Part shown: positions 6,198 to 6,864 of the stretch, in pieces
How positions within the stretch are numbered: position 1 is the stretch's first letter
Layout of the letters: every line of letters starts with the position of its first letter
DNA from: Hyphomicrobiales bacterium
GTDB taxonomy: Bacteria; Pseudomonadota; Alphaproteobacteria; Rhizobiales; Aestuariivirgaceae
Assembly (NCBI GenBank): GCA_025356765.1
Contig: JANXRO010000196.1
Coordinates: forward strand, 1-6,864
Reading direction: 5' to 3'
DNA: 6,864 nucleotides
Position numbers and translations under genes: made by a program
The notes under the pieces: model-generated
Database searches by the model: none
What the model was told of the DNA's origin: nothing
The model's input: only the letters and a program-made list of their open reading frames with translations

Positions 6198-6864
6198 CGC
6201 GCATTGCTCCTGGGCCGGGAATGGCACCTTTGGGACATTTGCCGGCAATGATCATGCCCAACACTTCATCGTGGGTTACATCTTTGGTCGAGGCAGTTCC
6301 AACAACCTTGCCGTTTTTCATCACCACCAAACGATCGGCCAGATCAAACACGTCATGCAGATCATGGCTGATCAAGAAAATGCCAATGCCATCGGCTTTG
6401 AGTTGTTTGATCAACTCACCCACTTGAGCGGTTTCTTGCGGGCCCAAGGCTGCCGTTGGTTCATCCATAATCAAAATGCGCGCATTGAAATGAATGGCCC
6501 GGGCAATTGCAACAGATTGGCGTTGACCGCCCGAAAGTTTCGACACTGGCTCTTTAAAGCGGCGAAAATTGGGGTTCAACCGGTGCATCACTTTGCGGGT
6601 TTCTGCTTCCATGGCCACCTCATCAAGCGTGCCCATTTTGGTTTTCAACTCACGGCCCAAATAAAGATTGGCCGCTGCGTCAACGTTATCGGCCAAAGCC
6701 AGCGTTTGATAAATCGTTTCAATGCCCAAGGCCTTGGCATCACGTGGGTTGTCTATTTTGACTTCGTTTCCCTCAATCATAATCTGCCCAGCGTCACGCT
6801 TATATGCGCCGGAAAGAACTTTGATCAGCGTGGATTTGCCAGCGCCGTTGTGGCCCAAAAGACC
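6187..6864 (-). CDS. Sugar ABC transporter ATP-binding protein (CUT2 family, FrcA-like), 5'-truncated by window edge
   Basis: 225 residues are visible and the frame runs off the right edge. A TTG at 6858 is not the start, because GLL before it belongs to the Walker A strand. Visible landmarks, numbered from the edge, are Walker A GHNGAGKST (4-12), Q-loop Gln53 in ETIYQTLAL, signature LSGGQRQSVAIARA (110-123), Walker B ILIMDEPTAALG (130-141) and H-loop His167 in LISHDLHDVFDLADR. The ETIYQTLAL Q-loop, the TAALG after Walker B and the short C-terminal end resemble single-domain ATPases of the fructose/ribose/xylose-type (CUT2) importers such as FrcA. About 25-40 N-terminal residues are missing. 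It should power a permease at the cytoplasmic face, with the permease and periplasmic binding protein genes expected upstream, outside the window. Its last 11 bases overlap the haloperoxidase start, so the two are co-transcribed. The sugar carried cannot be told from this gene. Confidence 0.92.
   Translation of the reverse strand, partial: GLLGHNGAGKSTLIKVLSGAYKRDAGQIMIEGNEVKIDNPRDAKALGIETIYQTLALADNVDAAANLYLGRELKTKMGTLDEVAMEAETRKVMHRLNPNFRRFKEPVSKLSGGQRQSVAIARAIHFNARILIMDEPTAALGPQETAQVGELIKQLKADGIGIFLISHDLHDVFDLADRLVVMKNGKVVGTASTKDVTHDEVLGMIIAGKCPKGAIPGPGAMRDAA
6207..6211 (-). promoter_or_regulatory. Shine-Dalgarno AGGAG for the haloperoxidase gene
   Basis: On the minus strand AGGAG lies nine bases before the ATG at 6197, inside the last codons of the ABC ATPase gene. 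This site selects the signal-peptide-bearing start over the upstream in-frame TTG at 6248. It is the only strong Shine-Dalgarno I see in the minus-strand operon. Confidence 0.75.

Noticed and set aside
6195..6248. Upstream TTG start at 6248 extending the haloperoxidase by 17 residues
   Set aside because: It would place a polar stretch ahead of the signal peptide. The ATG at 6197 has AGGAG nine bases upstream and begins directly with a typical signal sequence.
1..6864. RNA genes, CRISPR arrays, insertion sequences, direct or inverted repeats, attachment sites
   Set aside because: Reading both strands shows contiguous coding sequence with no non-coding gap longer than a few bases and no repeated units, transposase motifs or tRNA-like folds.

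Overview
This window is entirely protein-coding. Its six genes form two tightly packed operon fragments that converge near position 3315. Base composition is roughly balanced. The protein types (a HyuB-like hydantoinase subunit, a FOXRED1-like FAD oxidoreductase, a uronate-dehydrogenase-like SDR, and a FrcA-like CUT2 sugar ABC ATPase) resemble an alphaproteobacterium, perhaps of the Hyphomicrobiales/Rhizobiales type. That assignment is inferred from protein resemblance only; there is no rRNA or other marker here.

Plus strand, 1-3316: the C-terminal three-quarters or so of a hydantoinase B/oxoprolinase-family subunit (cut by the left edge), then a FAD-dependent oxidoreductase of the DAO fold, then an NAD-binding epimerase/dehydrogenase close to uronate dehydrogenase. 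The genes overlap by 1 and 4 bases (TGATG and ATGA), so they are very probably one transcription unit with translational coupling. Together they look like a catabolic cassette: ATP-dependent ring opening or hydrolysis of a cyclic amide, oxidation of an amine or amino acid, and oxidation of a sugar-acid-like compound. The substrate cannot be read from the sequence.

Minus strand, 6864-3313: the C-terminal part of a sugar ABC transporter ATPase (its start lies past the right edge), then an exported vanadium-dependent haloperoxidase/PAP2-superfamily protein, then an exported FG-GAP/VCBS-repeat protein with a C-terminal ASPIC/UnbV domain (CRTAC1-like). The overlaps are 11 and 4 bases, so again this is one transcription unit. 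The two exported proteins are directly coupled and are the most interesting part of the window.

The two operons meet tail to tail with stop codons that share the palindrome TTAA. No gap exceeds a few bases, so no promoter, terminator, RNA gene, repeat, CRISPR array or mobile element was found. Promoters for both operons must lie outside the window.
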